From an uncultured Pseudomonas sp. (lineage in GTDB: Bacteria > Pseudomonadota > Gammaproteobacteria > Pseudomonadales > Pseudomonadaceae): a DNA stretch of 64,000 nucleotides. The notes below the pieces were generated by a model, which made no database searches, was not told where the DNA came from, and worked only from the letters and a program-made list of their open reading frames with translations. Every line of letters begins with the position of its first letter. Position 1 is the stretch's first letter. The stretch is from assembly GCF_943846705.1 (NCBI RefSeq), contig NZ_OX044366.1, positions 1 through 64,000 on the forward strand, read 5' to 3'. The translations under genes were made by a program, and so were the position numbers. This document shows positions 42,663-52,321 of this stretch, piece after piece.

Positions 42663-42802
42663 TCCTTTCTCCTTACGGATATCAGCTCAGGACAACAGCA
42701 GTCTGCAAAAATAAAATGGTGGCAGCCCCGAACAACTCAAGCAGGGCCTTCACCCAAGTATTGACCAGTGTGAGCAGAAAGAAAGTTCCTGCTCATGCCA
42801 AC

Positions 42803-42837
42803 CAAAAAGACGAAAGGCGCGGGGTAGACCGCGCCTT
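42803..42837 (-). terminator. Terminator of lysC
   Basis: AAGGCGCGG / CCGCGCCTT with a 6-base loop, followed on the minus strand by TCGTCTTTTT; 13 bases past the lysC stop. Confidence 0.85.
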
Positions 42838-42849
42838 CCGGATAATGCC

Positions 42850-43344
42850 TTATTCGCCACTAGGGGCTGGGGCATCCAGTTCAAAAGCAGTGTGCAGGGC
42901 GCGCACTGCCAACTCCAGATATTTCTCCTCGATTACCACGGAGACCTTGATCTCCGAGGTGGAGATCATCTGGATGTTGATATTTTCCAGAGCCAGCGAT
43001 TCGAACATACGACTAGCAACCCCAGCATGGGAGCGCATACCGACGCCGACGATGGAGACCTTGGCGATGTCGGTGTTACCCACGACTTCACGCGCGCCCA
43101 ATTCTTGGGCGGTTTTCTCCAGCACCAGCATGGCATTGTTGTAGTCATTGCGATGCACGGTGAAGGTAAAGTCGGTGGTGTTATCGTGCGAAACGTTCTG
43201 CACGATCATGTCCACTTCTACATTGGCGGCACTGATCGGCCCGAGGATCTTGAACGCTACGCCCGGGATATCCGGTACGCCACGGATAGTCAGCTTGGCC
43301 TCATCGCGATTAAAGGCGATGCCAGAGATGATCGGCTGTTCCAT
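42850..43344 (-). CDS. Probable aspartokinase beta subunit (internal in-frame start within lysC)
   Basis: ATG at 43344 opens a 164-residue product, MEQPIISGIAFNRDEAK..., made only of the ACT regulatory domains. GAGGA lies 5 bases before it, a better ribosome site than chance would give inside a gene. The start matches the position at which Bacillus and Corynebacterium aspartokinases initiate their beta subunit (alpha2beta2 enzymes). Inference from sequence and family. Confidence 0.55.
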   Translation of the reverse strand: MEQPIISGIAFNRDEAKLTIRGVPDIPGVAFKILGPISAANVEVDMIVQNVSHDNTTDFTFTVHRNDYNNAMLVLEKTAQELGAREVVGNTDIAKVSIVGVGMRSHAGVASRMFESLALENINIQMISTSEIKVSVVIEEKYLELAVRALHTAFELDAPAPSGE

Positions 43345-44088
43345 GGATTCCTCTTCATCAATAGTAATGAGGGTGCCTGGACCCTCTTGAAAGCTGTGCA
43401 ACACGCGCAGCGGGACGTTGTATTTGCCGGCGAACTCCACGGCGCGAATTTGCAGCACCTTGGAGCCCAGACTGGCCATCTCCAGCATTTCTTCAAAAGT
43501 AATCTTGCTCAGGCGCTGAGCCTTGGGCACGACCCGCGGATCGGTGGTGTAAACACCATCGACATCGGTATAGATCTGACACTCATCAGCCTTTAACGCC
43601 GCAGCCAGAGCCACACCCGTGGTGTCAGAGCCGCCACGCCCAAGGGTGGTGATATTGCCGTGCTCATCCACACCCTGGAAGCCAGCAACCACGACAACGC
43701 GGCCGGCCTTAAGGTCGGTACGTAGCTTCTGGTCGTCAATCTGCAGAATACGCGCCTTGTTGTGCGTACTGTCCGTCAGGATGCGCACCTGACTGCCGGT
43801 GTAGGACACCGCGGGCACGCCAACCTTGATCAGCGCCATGGCCAACAGGGCAATCGTCACCTGCTCGCCAGTCGAAACCATCACATCGAATTCACGCGGT
43901 ACCGGCTGACCATCACTAACCTGTTTGGCTAGCTCGACCAGGCGATTGGTTTCACCGCTCATGGCGGAAACCACAACCACAATGTCATCACCGTTTTCAC
44001 GGAATTTCTTCACCTTCGCGGCTACCTGCTGAATACGCTCAACAGTGCCGACGGACGTGCCGCCAAATTTCTGTACGATCAAAGCCAT
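42850..44088 (-). CDS. lysC: Aspartokinase (lysine-sensitive type)
   Basis: 412 residues. N-terminal kinase domain: MALIVQKFGGTSVGTVERI, FQGVDEHGNITTLGRGGSDTTGVALAAAL and YTDVDGVYTTDPR; C-terminal pair of ACT domains from about residue 265 with IRGVPDIPGVAFKILGPISAANVEVDMIVQN and VSIVGVGMRSHAGVASRMFESL. It phosphorylates aspartate, the entry to Lys/Thr/Met/DAP synthesis, and is regulated by end-product binding to the ACT domains. An internal start at 43344 probably also yields a separate beta subunit. Between alaS and csrA, as in other pseudomonads. Confidence 0.96.
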   Translation of the reverse strand: MALIVQKFGGTSVGTVERIQQVAAKVKKFRENGDDIVVVVSAMSGETNRLVELAKQVSDGQPVPREFDVMVSTGEQVTIALLAMALIKVGVPAVSYTGSQVRILTDSTHNKARILQIDDQKLRTDLKAGRVVVVAGFQGVDEHGNITTLGRGGSDTTGVALAAALKADECQIYTDVDGVYTTDPRVVPKAQRLSKITFEEMLEMASLGSKVLQIRAVEFAGKYNVPLRVLHSFQEGPGTLITIDEEESMEQPIISGIAFNRDEAKLTIRGVPDIPGVAFKILGPISAANVEVDMIVQNVSHDNTTDFTFTVHRNDYNNAMLVLEKTAQELGAREVVGNTDIAKVSIVGVGMRSHAGVASRMFESLALENINIQMISTSEIKVSVVIEEKYLELAVRALHTAFELDAPAPSGE

Positions 44089-44199
44089 TTCAAAGCCGCC
44101 TCAGCCCGTGAAGGGCGCCCATTAAACATTCAACTCAATAACCTGCCAAGGCCCGCCGGGCGTATGCCGGGCCTTGGCTACACACCTGCTAGCAGGTGC

Positions 44200-46824
44200 T
44201 TACAAACCTTGTTCAACAAACGCAGCCGCAAGCCCCAGCGCCGTATCCAGCGCAGCAGCATCGACGCCACCGCCTTGCGCCATGTCCGGGCGACCACCGC
44301 CCTTGCCGCCAACGGCCGCCGCAGCTTGCTTCATCAGCTCGCCGGCTTTCAGTTTGGCCGTTAGGTCTTGCGTCACACCGGCGACGAGCACGACCTTTTC
44401 GTCCTGCACACCGCCGAGCAGAATCACTGCGCTGCCGAGCTTGTTCTTCAACTGATCGACCATGGCCAGCAACGCTTTGCCATCCAAGCCATCGAGACGC
44501 GCAGTCAGCACCTTGATGCCTTTAACGTCGATGGCGGAACCGGCCAAATCATTACCGGCAGCGCTGGCAGCCTTGGCCTTGAGCTGCTCCAGCTCTTTTT
44601 CCAGCAGGCGATTACGCTCCAGCACACCGACCAGCTTGTCCAACAGGTTTTCGCGACTGCCTTTAACCAGTGCAGCGGCTTCTTTCAGCTGCTCTTCGGC
44701 ACCGTTGAGGTAGGCAAACGCGGCAGCGCCAGTCACCGCCTCGATACGCCGCACGCCTGCCGCCACACCACTTTCGCTGATGATCTTGAACAGGCCGATA
44801 TCGCCCGTGCGCTTGGCATGAGTACCACCACACAGCTCAACGGAAAAATCACCACCCATGCTCAACACGCGCACCTGATCACCGTACTTCTCGCCGAACA
44901 GCGCCATGGCACCTTTGGCCTTGGCGGTTTCGATGTCGGTTTCCAGGGTTTCAACGTCGCTGTTGCCGCGCACTTCGCGGTTGACGATGGTTTCCAGCTC
45001 TTTCAGTTGCGCCGGGGTGATTGCCTCGAAGTGACTGAAGTCGAAGCGCAAACGCTGACTGTCGACCAACGAACCCTTCTGCGTCACGTGCTCACCGAGT
45101 ACCTGACGCAGAGCCGCGTGGAGCAAATGGGTAGCCGAGTGGTTAAGCGCAGTGGCCTGACGCACACTGGCATCCACTTCGGCCTTGAGCGAAGTACCGA
45201 CGCTCAAACCACCTTTGACTGCCACGCCGTGGTGCAGGAAGGCGCCACCGGCTTTGGTGGTATCACGCACATCAAAGCGTACACCCTCCCCCTCCAGGAA
45301 GCCGCAGTCGCCGACCTGGCCACCGGATTCAGCGTAGAACGGCGTTTGGTCGAGGACCACAACGCCCTCCTCGCCTTCATTCAGGCTGTCCACGGCCTGG
45401 CCCGCCTGGAACAGCGCAATGATCTTGCCGCTACCGCTGGTGCCCTGATAACCGAGGAACTCGGTGTCGCTGTCAACCTTGACCAGCGCGTTGTAGTCCA
45501 TGCCAAAGGCGCTGGCGGAACGGGCGCGCTCGCGCTGCGCCTGCATTTCACGCTCAAAACCCTCTTCATCCAGGGTCAGTTCGCGCTCACGGGCGATATC
45601 GCCAGTGAGGTCCATCGGAAAGCCGAAGGTGTCATACAGCTTGAAGATCACATCGCCGGGAATCACCGTACCCTGCAGCTCAGCCAAGTCCTGCTCAAGA
45701 ATCTTCAGGCCCTGCTCCAGGGTCTTGGCGAACTGCTCTTCTTCAGTTTTCAGCACGCGCTCGATGTGCGCCTGCTGTTGTTTCAGTTCTGGGAAGGCAT
45801 CGCCCATCTCGGCGACCAGCGCGGCAACGATCTGGTAGAAGAAGCTGCCCTTGGCACCCAATTTGTTACCGTGACGGCAGGCGCGGCGGATGATCCGGCG
45901 CAGCACGTAGCCACGGCCTTCATTGGATGGCGTCACGCCATCGGCAATCAGGAAGCCGCACGAGCGGATGTGGTCGGCCACCACTTTCAGCGAAGCCTGA
46001 GCTTCGTTGGCACAGCCAATAGCCTTGGCTGCGGCATTCAGCAGGCTCTGGAACAGGTCAATCTCGTAGTTCGAGTTGACGTGCTGCAGCACCGCACTGA
46101 CGCGCTCAAGACCCATGCCGGTGTCCACACTCGGTGCTGGCAGCGGATGCATCACACCGTCAGCGGTGCGGTTGAACTGCATGAAGACGTTGTTCCAGAT
46201 TTCGATATAGCGATCACCGTCTTCTTCTGGCGAGCCGGGCGGGCCGCCCCAGATGTGCTCGCCGTGGTCGAAGAAGATTTCGGTGCACGGGCCGCACGGA
46301 CCGGTATCGCCCATGGCCCAGAAGTTGTCCGAGGCATACGGCGCGCCTTTGTTGTCGCCGATGCGGATCATCCGCTCAGTCGGCACGCCGATTTCTTTGT
46401 TCCAGATGTCATAGGCTTCATCGTCACTGGCATAGACGGTGACCCAGAGCTTTTCTTTCGGCAGATTCAGCCACTTGTCGCCGGTAAGAAACTCCCAGGC
46501 GTAGTGGATGGCATCGCGCTTGAAATAGTCGCCAAAGCTGAAATTACCCAGCATTTCGAAGAAGGTGTGGTGACGCGCGGTGTATCCGACGTTTTCCAAA
46601 TCATTGTGCTTGCCGCCGGCACGTACGCACTTCTGGCTGCTGGTGGCGCGGGTATAGGCGCGCTTTTCCAGGCCGAGGAAGCAATCCTTGAACTGGTTCA
46701 TCCCCGCGTTGGTAAACAGCAGGGTCGGGTCGTTGCCCGGAATCAGGGAGCTGGAGGCGACACGGGTGTGTCCCTTCTGTTCGAAGAAGCTGAGGAAGGC
46801 TTCACGGATTTCTGCGCTTTTCAT
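44200..46824 (-). CDS. alaS: Alanyl-tRNA synthetase
   Basis: 874 residues, full length. Class II core with MKSAEIREAFLSFFEQKGHTRVASSSLIP, DPTLLFTNAGMNQFKDCFLG and TSQKCVRAGGKHNDLENVGYTARHHTFFEMLGNFSFGDYF; the editing domain has the zinc motif HSATHLLHAALRQVLG ... CGGTHAKRTGDIG; C-Ala domain ends the protein. Start at 46824 is the standard MKSAEIRE. Charges tRNA-Ala and edits mischarged Ser/Gly. Transcribed toward lysC, 111 bases away. Confidence 0.97.
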   Translation of the reverse strand: MKSAEIREAFLSFFEQKGHTRVASSSLIPGNDPTLLFTNAGMNQFKDCFLGLEKRAYTRATSSQKCVRAGGKHNDLENVGYTARHHTFFEMLGNFSFGDYFKRDAIHYAWEFLTGDKWLNLPKEKLWVTVYASDDEAYDIWNKEIGVPTERMIRIGDNKGAPYASDNFWAMGDTGPCGPCTEIFFDHGEHIWGGPPGSPEEDGDRYIEIWNNVFMQFNRTADGVMHPLPAPSVDTGMGLERVSAVLQHVNSNYEIDLFQSLLNAAAKAIGCANEAQASLKVVADHIRSCGFLIADGVTPSNEGRGYVLRRIIRRACRHGNKLGAKGSFFYQIVAALVAEMGDAFPELKQQQAHIERVLKTEEEQFAKTLEQGLKILEQDLAELQGTVIPGDVIFKLYDTFGFPMDLTGDIARERELTLDEEGFEREMQAQRERARSASAFGMDYNALVKVDSDTEFLGYQGTSGSGKIIALFQAGQAVDSLNEGEEGVVVLDQTPFYAESGGQVGDCGFLEGEGVRFDVRDTTKAGGAFLHHGVAVKGGLSVGTSLKAEVDASVRQATALNHSATHLLHAALRQVLGEHVTQKGSLVDSQRLRFDFSHFEAITPAQLKELETIVNREVRGNSDVETLETDIETAKAKGAMALFGEKYGDQVRVLSMGGDFSVELCGGTHAKRTGDIGLFKIISESGVAAGVRRIEAVTGAAAFAYLNGAEEQLKEAAALVKGSRENLLDKLVGVLERNRLLEKELEQLKAKAASAAGNDLAGSAIDVKGIKVLTARLDGLDGKALLAMVDQLKNKLGSAVILLGGVQDEKVVLVAGVTQDLTAKLKAGELMKQAAAAVGGKGGGRPDMAQGGGVDAAALDTALGLAAAFVEQGL

Positions 46825-46945
46825 AGGAATCTTCCAAAAACCAGCGGCCACAACAAAGCCGGCAAAGGGCCGCATTATATCGGCCCTGCGCCATGGGGCT
46901 AGTGACTTTATTGATAGATAAGGGCTATTAAAAGCCCTGAGTTAT

Positions 46946-47950
46946 TCAACCAGCACGGAAATCGGCAAACGCGGCAATCACCTGCTCGATATCCGCAGCG
47001 GCGATATCCAGGTGGGTGACCATGCGCAGGCGCGGCGCAGCTGAGAGCCTGATGCCACGCGCAGCGCAGAACGCCTGCAACGCATCAGCCTGCCCACCCA
47101 TGGCGACGTAGACCATATTGGTCTGTACCGGCTCGACCACGTATCCCAACTCACGCAAGCCAGCGGCCAAGCGCTCGGCATTGGCATGATCGTCCGCTAA
47201 GCGCACCACCTGATGCTCAAGTGCATACAAACCGGCAGCGGCGAGCATGCCAGCCTGACGCATGCCACCGCCGACCATCTTGCGCAAACGCCGCGCCTTA
47301 CCGATCAACTCGACGGAACCGCACAACACCGAGCCAACCGGCGCACCGAGGCCCTTGGACAGGCACACCGAGACCGAGTCGAAATACTGGGTTATCTGCC
47401 GCGCTGGCACGCCTAGCTTGACCGCGGCGTTATACAGGCGCGCGCCGTCCAGATGCAGATCCAAGCCACGTCGCGTGGTCATTTCCCGCGCCGCTTGCAG
47501 ATACGTCAGCGGCAGCACCTTACCCTGCATGGTGTTTTCCAGCGCCAACAAGCGGGTGCGGGCAAAGTGGAAGTCATCCTGCTTAATCACCGCTTCAACC
47601 TTGGCCAGGTCCAGCGAACCATCAGCCTCGCCCTCGATGGGCTGCGGCTGGATCGACCCGAGCACCGCCGCGCCGCCGCCTTCGTACTTATAGGTATGCG
47701 CCTGCTGACCGACGATGTATTCATCGCCCCGCGTGCAATGGGCCATCAATCCGAGCAGGTTGCTCATGGTGCCGGTGGGCACGAACAACGCGGCCGCAAA
47801 GCCCAACTCAACCGCCAGGTGCTGCTCCAGACGGTTAACTGTAGGGTCTTCGCCGTAGACGTCATCACCCAGTGCCGCGTCCTGCATGGCTTCGCGCATG
47901 CCAGGGCTCGGCTGGGTGACGGTGTCGCTGCGCAGGTCGATAACGGGCAT
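46946..47950 (-). CDS. ltaE: Low-specificity L-threonine aldolase
   Basis: 334 residues from the ATG at 47950 (MPVIDLRSDTVTQPSPGMREAM); an upstream in-frame extension lacks homology. PLP fold type I: DDVYGEDPTVNRLE, VPTGTMSNLLGLMAH, HLDGARLYNAAV and the PLP lysine in SVSVCLSKGLGAPVGSVLCG. Cleaves L-threonine and allo-threonine to glycine and acetaldehyde. Single gene. Confidence 0.94.
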   Translation of the reverse strand: MPVIDLRSDTVTQPSPGMREAMQDAALGDDVYGEDPTVNRLEQHLAVELGFAAALFVPTGTMSNLLGLMAHCTRGDEYIVGQQAHTYKYEGGGAAVLGSIQPQPIEGEADGSLDLAKVEAVIKQDDFHFARTRLLALENTMQGKVLPLTYLQAAREMTTRRGLDLHLDGARLYNAAVKLGVPARQITQYFDSVSVCLSKGLGAPVGSVLCGSVELIGKARRLRKMVGGGMRQAGMLAAAGLYALEHQVVRLADDHANAERLAAGLRELGYVVEPVQTNMVYVAMGGQADALQAFCAARGIRLSAAPRLRMVTHLDIAAADIEQVIAAFADFRAG

Positions 47951-48093
47951 GGAGGTTTTCCTTAACATGGCTGAAAGCCTGATGCTAAGGCGCTTTACGC
48001 AGTCGAACAAGGTACAGATCGGGCGAGAAAGCGCAGGTCAACTGCACCACCTTGGGTGGATAAAAACCTCAGCAAACAAGAACCGCAGGCGAG

Positions 48094-49104
48094 TTAGGCC
48101 AGCGAAACGTCCTCTGCTGGCACAACCAAGATGCCGGCACGCAGGCCGTTCTTGACCTTGGGATTGGGGAAGATGATTCGCGCGCCTGGCTCGTCGACCA
48201 CCCAGCGGGTATCGCTGAGGTCTTCCGCCAGCAGGTAGCCGACCGGCAACTCGCTGAAGTTTTCGACATCAGCCGGCAGATGCAGCTGAAACGCATCACT
48301 GTGCTTGATCACCTCGCGGGCCACGGCAAACAACTTCAGCTCGCCCAGCTCATCCGCAGCGCTTGCCAGCTCACGTCCTTCAATCAGCGCCTGCAGGTGT
48401 AGTTCAAGCCGGTCCAGGTTGACCAATTCGTTCTGCCCAAACGGCCGCGCCTTGCCCAACTCCAGGGTGAACGCTTCCGCTCCCAGCTGGGTATAGGTGT
48501 AGGCGCTGAAGGTGACCGAGCTTTTGTTGTGCAGCAGCACCGCCTCAATCCCCGCAGCATTTAGGCGGGCCAGCTCGCGCTGACTGCGCGGGCGACCCTC
48601 CTGAAAGGGATAGAGGGCAAACTGTTCGATCTTCGATGCGCGTATCGCCGTGTGCAGGTCGTAATGCAGGCGGATGCGCTCGGGCTTACTGAAAAAAGCC
48701 GCGGCCAGATGCTCCAGCTCACAGGCGCGCAGTGCCTCGGCACCGCTGTGTTGATCGTGGCGGCCGTTGAACAGGCGGTTGATGTCCTGCTCGATATAAC
48801 GCTCGCCCCGGCGCATTGCGCCAGGGTTACCAAACAGAAAGAGAATCCGCGCGCACGGCTGCAGCTGATTACGGGCAATGCTCTGCAGCAGGCGGTCGAG
48901 CAATTCGATAGGCGCGGTTTCGTTGCCATGAATGCCTGCTGACAGCAACAGGTCCTGGCCGTTGTCGCGGGCCGCAGGCGGGGTAATCTCCAGCGCACCT
49001 TCGGCCAGCCAACGCAAACGCGTGCCCTCGGCGGTCAGCTGAATTTTCGCTGCCGGCTCATGGCCGGCCAGGGTCAGTTCAAGCAGTTTTCCGAGAGCAA
49101 GCAT
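48094..49104 (-). CDS. aruE: Succinylglutamate desuccinylase
   Basis: 336 residues from the ATG at 49104. Zinc carboxypeptidase-like (AstE/aspartoacylase) fold: SAGIHGNETAPIELLDRLL gives the His and Glu ligands, FLFGNPGAMRRGERYIEQDINRLF, and LHYDLHTAIRASKIEQFALYP the second His. Last step of the arginine succinyltransferase pathway, releasing glutamate and succinate. Also called astE. Last gene of the operon, 10 bases after the small hypothetical gene. Confidence 0.95.
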   Translation of the reverse strand: MLALGKLLELTLAGHEPAAKIQLTAEGTRLRWLAEGALEITPPAARDNGQDLLLSAGIHGNETAPIELLDRLLQSIARNQLQPCARILFLFGNPGAMRRGERYIEQDINRLFNGRHDQHSGAEALRACELEHLAAAFFSKPERIRLHYDLHTAIRASKIEQFALYPFQEGRPRSQRELARLNAAGIEAVLLHNKSSVTFSAYTYTQLGAEAFTLELGKARPFGQNELVNLDRLELHLQALIEGRELASAADELGELKLFAVAREVIKHSDAFQLHLPADVENFSELPVGYLLAEDLSDTRWVVDEPGARIIFPNPKVKNGLRAGILVVPAEDVSLA

Positions 49105-49114
49105 GGGCGTTTCC

Positions 49115-49402
49115 TCAGTCGTGGCTGCAGTCCGGGCCGTGCACGTGATCGTCGTCAGCACCTACTTCGGCGGCTTCCATTTCCAGCTCCAGGCTGACCA
49201 GGTTGGTGGCCAGCGGACGCAGCAACAGGTTGGCGTATTCGGCAGCGCCCTCCTCGACATCCACACCAATCATCAATTGGTTGTTGCCTACCTGCTGGAA
49301 CCAGATTTCCTGGCCCTGCCAGATCACGGCAAAACGTGTGCAGGAGGTTTCCAGCTGGGTGCCGTCAGTGTCTTCAAGGATCAGTTGCAGGGCGTCAGAC
49401 AT
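49115..49402 (-). CDS. Conserved small acidic protein in the aru operon
   Basis: 95 residues, acidic: SDALQLILEDTDGTQLETSCTRFAVIWQGQEIWFQQVG, with a His-rich tail (DDDHVHGPDCSHD) that could bind metal. In P. aeruginosa a hypothetical gene of this size sits in the same place between aruB and aruE, so position is conserved. No known function; a role in succinylarginine metabolism is only suggested by context. Confidence 0.8.
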   Translation of the reverse strand: MSDALQLILEDTDGTQLETSCTRFAVIWQGQEIWFQQVGNNQLMIGVDVEEGAAEYANLLLRPLATNLVSLELEMEAAEVGADDDHVHGPDCSHD

Positions 49403-49418
49403 GGTAATAAATACTCAA

Positions 49419-50783
49419 TTAAGCTAATTGGAAGGGATAAACCGCGCCCAGTTTAAGGATCTGCGTCAGTTCATCCAAGGCCGTACGGCACTCGTTAAGT
49501 AATTGTGGATCAGCCAGATCGTTTTCGCTCAGGCGATCGCGGTAGTGCTTGTCGACCCAGACGTTGAGCGTGTCGTACAGCGAGGGCGTCATGATCACGC
49601 CCTGGTTGACCGCCGCCAGCTCGTGATCTTTAAGCGCCACGCGCAGACGCAGGCAGGCCGGGCCACCGCCGTTCTGCATGCTCTGCTTGAGGTCGAATAC
49701 CTGCACCTCGCGGATCGGCCCATTGCCGCTGGTCAGCTGCTGCAGGTAATTCCACACATTGGCATTGTTGCGGCACTCTTCCGGCACGATCAGCAGCATG
49801 CCGCCATCGGCGCGATTGAGCAGTTGGCTGTTGAACAGATAGGATTTGATCGCATCCTCAACCGCCACCGCATCACGCGGCACGCACACCGGCTGGAAAT
49901 GACCGCCACGCCGAGCGAGTTTTTCGCTCAGTTCGGTCAGCACCTTGTCGGTGTCGAGGAAGGCGTCCTGGTGATAGAACAGCACCTCACCATTACCCAC
50001 CGCGATCACATCGTTGTGGAATACACCTTGATCGATCACCGCCGGCGTTTGCTGGGCGTAGACCACGCCGTCATCGCTCAAACCATGCAGGCGGGCTACC
50101 GCTTGCGAGGCTTCCAGAGTTTGCCGCGCCGGATAGCGCTGCGGTGCCGGAAAGCGGCTGTCGAAAGCACTACGACCGAACACGAAAAACTCCACACCGG
50201 CATCGCCATAGCCTTTGCAGAAGCGCGTGTGATTCGCTGCGCCTTCGTCACCGAACTGGCCAACGGCCGGCAAGGCGGCGTGATGGGCAAAGTGCCTATC
50301 GTTGGCGAACATGGCCCCCAGCACACGGCTGGTGGTCGGATGTTCGATCGAGCGGTGGAATTTGCAATTGAGGTTGGCGGCGGTGAAGTGCACGCGACCA
50401 TCGGCCGTATCGGCACTCGGGCTGACGGTACAGGCGTTAGCCGTCCACATACTCGAAGCCGAGCAGCTGGCAACCAGCAGCGGCATGGCGTCTTTCGCGG
50501 CCTGCTGGATCACCTGGGCGTCAGTGCCGGTAAATCCCAGGCTGCGTAGCACGGCAACATTCGGGCGTTCCTGCGGGGCCAATACGCCCTGCTTGAAACC
50601 CATTTCCATCAAGGCCTTCATCTTGGTCAGGCCCTGCTTGGCGGCTTCTTTCGGGTTAGAGCCGACCTGGCTGTTGCTCTGCGAGGCCACGTTGCCGTAG
50701 GACAGACCGCCATAGTTATGCGTCGGCCCGACCAGGCCGTCGAAGTTAACTTCAAATGCAGAGGCGTTGGCTACTTGGCTCAC
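49419..50783 (-). CDS. aruB: N-succinylarginine dihydrolase
   Basis: 454 residues. Guanidino-modifying (pentein) fold: NFDGLVGPTHNYGGLSYGN at the start, NDRHFAHHAALP, FHNDVIAVGNGEVLFYHQDAF with the active-site His, and NGGGPACLRLRVAL carrying the catalytic Cys near 370. Converts succinylarginine to succinylornithine, CO2 and ammonia. Also astB. Overlaps aruD by 4 bases. Confidence 0.96.
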   Translation of the reverse strand: MSQVANASAFEVNFDGLVGPTHNYGGLSYGNVASQSNSQVGSNPKEAAKQGLTKMKALMEMGFKQGVLAPQERPNVAVLRSLGFTGTDAQVIQQAAKDAMPLLVASCSASSMWTANACTVSPSADTADGRVHFTAANLNCKFHRSIEHPTTSRVLGAMFANDRHFAHHAALPAVGQFGDEGAANHTRFCKGYGDAGVEFFVFGRSAFDSRFPAPQRYPARQTLEASQAVARLHGLSDDGVVYAQQTPAVIDQGVFHNDVIAVGNGEVLFYHQDAFLDTDKVLTELSEKLARRGGHFQPVCVPRDAVAVEDAIKSYLFNSQLLNRADGGMLLIVPEECRNNANVWNYLQQLTSGNGPIREVQVFDLKQSMQNGGGPACLRLRVALKDHELAAVNQGVIMTPSLYDTLNVWVDKHYRDRLSENDLADPQLLNECRTALDELTQILKLGAVYPFQLA

Positions 50784-52243
50784 AGGCTTACTCCTGGCGT
50801 CAGGGTGGCGGGCAAGCTGAGGCTATCGGCTTCCAGCGACGCCACCGGGTAGGCGCAATAATCCGCCGCGTAGTAAGCGCTGGCGCGATGGTTACCGGAG
50901 GCGCCCACACCGCCGAATGGCGCAGTGCTGGCGGCACCGGTCAGCTGCTTGTTCCAGTTGACGATACCCGCGCGGCTGTGCAGCCAGAACTGCTCATAAC
51001 GCGCCTTGGAGTCGGACAATAAACCAGCGGCCAGGCCGTACTGCGTGTTGTTGGCCTCGGCGATCGCCGCATCGAAATCGGCATAGCGGATCACCTGCAA
51101 CAGCGGACCGAAGAACTCCTCATCCTCCCGCTCGCTGAGGTCAGTGACGTCGATGATGCCAGGCGTGAGCAAGGCTGCACCCGGCAATGGCTGAGTCATT
51201 TCCAGCAGCGGCTTGGCACCCTGATTGAGCAGGTGTTTCTGCGCCTTGAGCAGGTGCTGCGCGGCGGCCAGGGAAATCACCGAGCCCATAAAAGGCGCGG
51301 GCTGGGCATCAAAACTGCCGACTTTTATGCTCGCGGCAACCTCAACCAGACGCGCCAGCAGGCTGTCGCCCCACGCACCTTGCGGCACCAGCAGACGCCG
51401 TGCACAGGTGCAGCGCTGCCCGGCAGAGATAAACGCCGACTGAATGATGGTGTACACCGCCGCATTAATATCCGCGACCTGCTCGACCACCAGAGGGTTA
51501 TTGCCGCCCATTTCCAAGGCGAGGATCTTGTCCGGGCGACCGGCGAACTGGTTGTGCAGCAGATTGCCGGTGCGGCTGGAGCCGGTGAAGAACAAACCGT
51601 CGATGCCGTCATGCGCAGCCAAGGCCACGCCGGTATCACGTGCGCCCTGCACCAGGTTGAGCACGCCCGCCGGCAAGCCGGCTTCGATCCAGCACTTGAC
51701 CGTCAGCTCGGCGACTTTCGGCGTCAACTCGCTGGGCTTGAACACCACGCAGTTACCCGCCAACAGCGCCGGCACAATATGGCCGTTGGGCAAATGGCCG
51801 GGGAAGTTGTACGGACCGAACACCGCCACGACGCCGTGCGGCTTGTGCCGCAGTACGGCGGTGGCATCGGCCAGCGGGCCGCTTTTCTCGCCGGTACGCT
51901 CGCGGTAACTCTGCACCGAGATAGCGACCTTGTTGGCCATGCTGGTGACTTCGGTGGCGGTTTCCCACAATGGCTTGCCGGTTTCCTCACCAATGCAGTG
52001 GCCCAGCGCGTCAGCCTGCTGCTTGAGGATGGCGGCAAACTGTTCCAGCAGTGCAATGCGCTGCTCCAGCGAGCGCGAGGCCCAGGCTGGGAATGCCGCG
52101 CGGGCCGCTTGCACGGCAGCATCAACCTGCGTGGCGCTAGCCGCCTGACCTTGCCAGATGGTTTCCTGACTTACCGGATTGAGCGATTCCAGGGCTTCCC
52201 CCTGACCTGCGTGCCAGGCACCGGCAATGTAATGAGTGCTCAT
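50780..52243 (-). CDS. aruD: Succinylglutamate semialdehyde dehydrogenase
   Basis: 487 residues, aldehyde dehydrogenase superfamily. VAVFGPYNFPGHLPNGHIVPALLAGN (cofactor), GLFFTGSSRTG, catalytic Glu in LEMGGNNPLVV, catalytic Cys in SAGQRCTCARR. It oxidises succinylglutamate semialdehyde to succinylglutamate with NAD. Also astD. It lies 78 bases downstream of aruG. Confidence 0.95.
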   Translation of the reverse strand: MSTHYIAGAWHAGQGEALESLNPVSQETIWQGQAASATQVDAAVQAARAAFPAWASRSLEQRIALLEQFAAILKQQADALGHCIGEETGKPLWETATEVTSMANKVAISVQSYRERTGEKSGPLADATAVLRHKPHGVVAVFGPYNFPGHLPNGHIVPALLAGNCVVFKPSELTPKVAELTVKCWIEAGLPAGVLNLVQGARDTGVALAAHDGIDGLFFTGSSRTGNLLHNQFAGRPDKILALEMGGNNPLVVEQVADINAAVYTIIQSAFISAGQRCTCARRLLVPQGAWGDSLLARLVEVAASIKVGSFDAQPAPFMGSVISLAAAQHLLKAQKHLLNQGAKPLLEMTQPLPGAALLTPGIIDVTDLSEREDEEFFGPLLQVIRYADFDAAIAEANNTQYGLAAGLLSDSKARYEQFWLHSRAGIVNWNKQLTGAASTAPFGGVGASGNHRASAYYAADYCAYPVASLEADSLSLPATLTPGVSL

Positions 52244-52321
52244 CTTGTTTTATCACTCCAGCAAGGTGTAGACCCGGCTCCACGCGGGGTCAGCAATTAG
52301 AGACAGCTGCGCGAGCAGCCT

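Noticed and set aside
44368..46902. 844-codon plus-strand frame
   Set aside because: Antisense to alaS, no start signal or domain.
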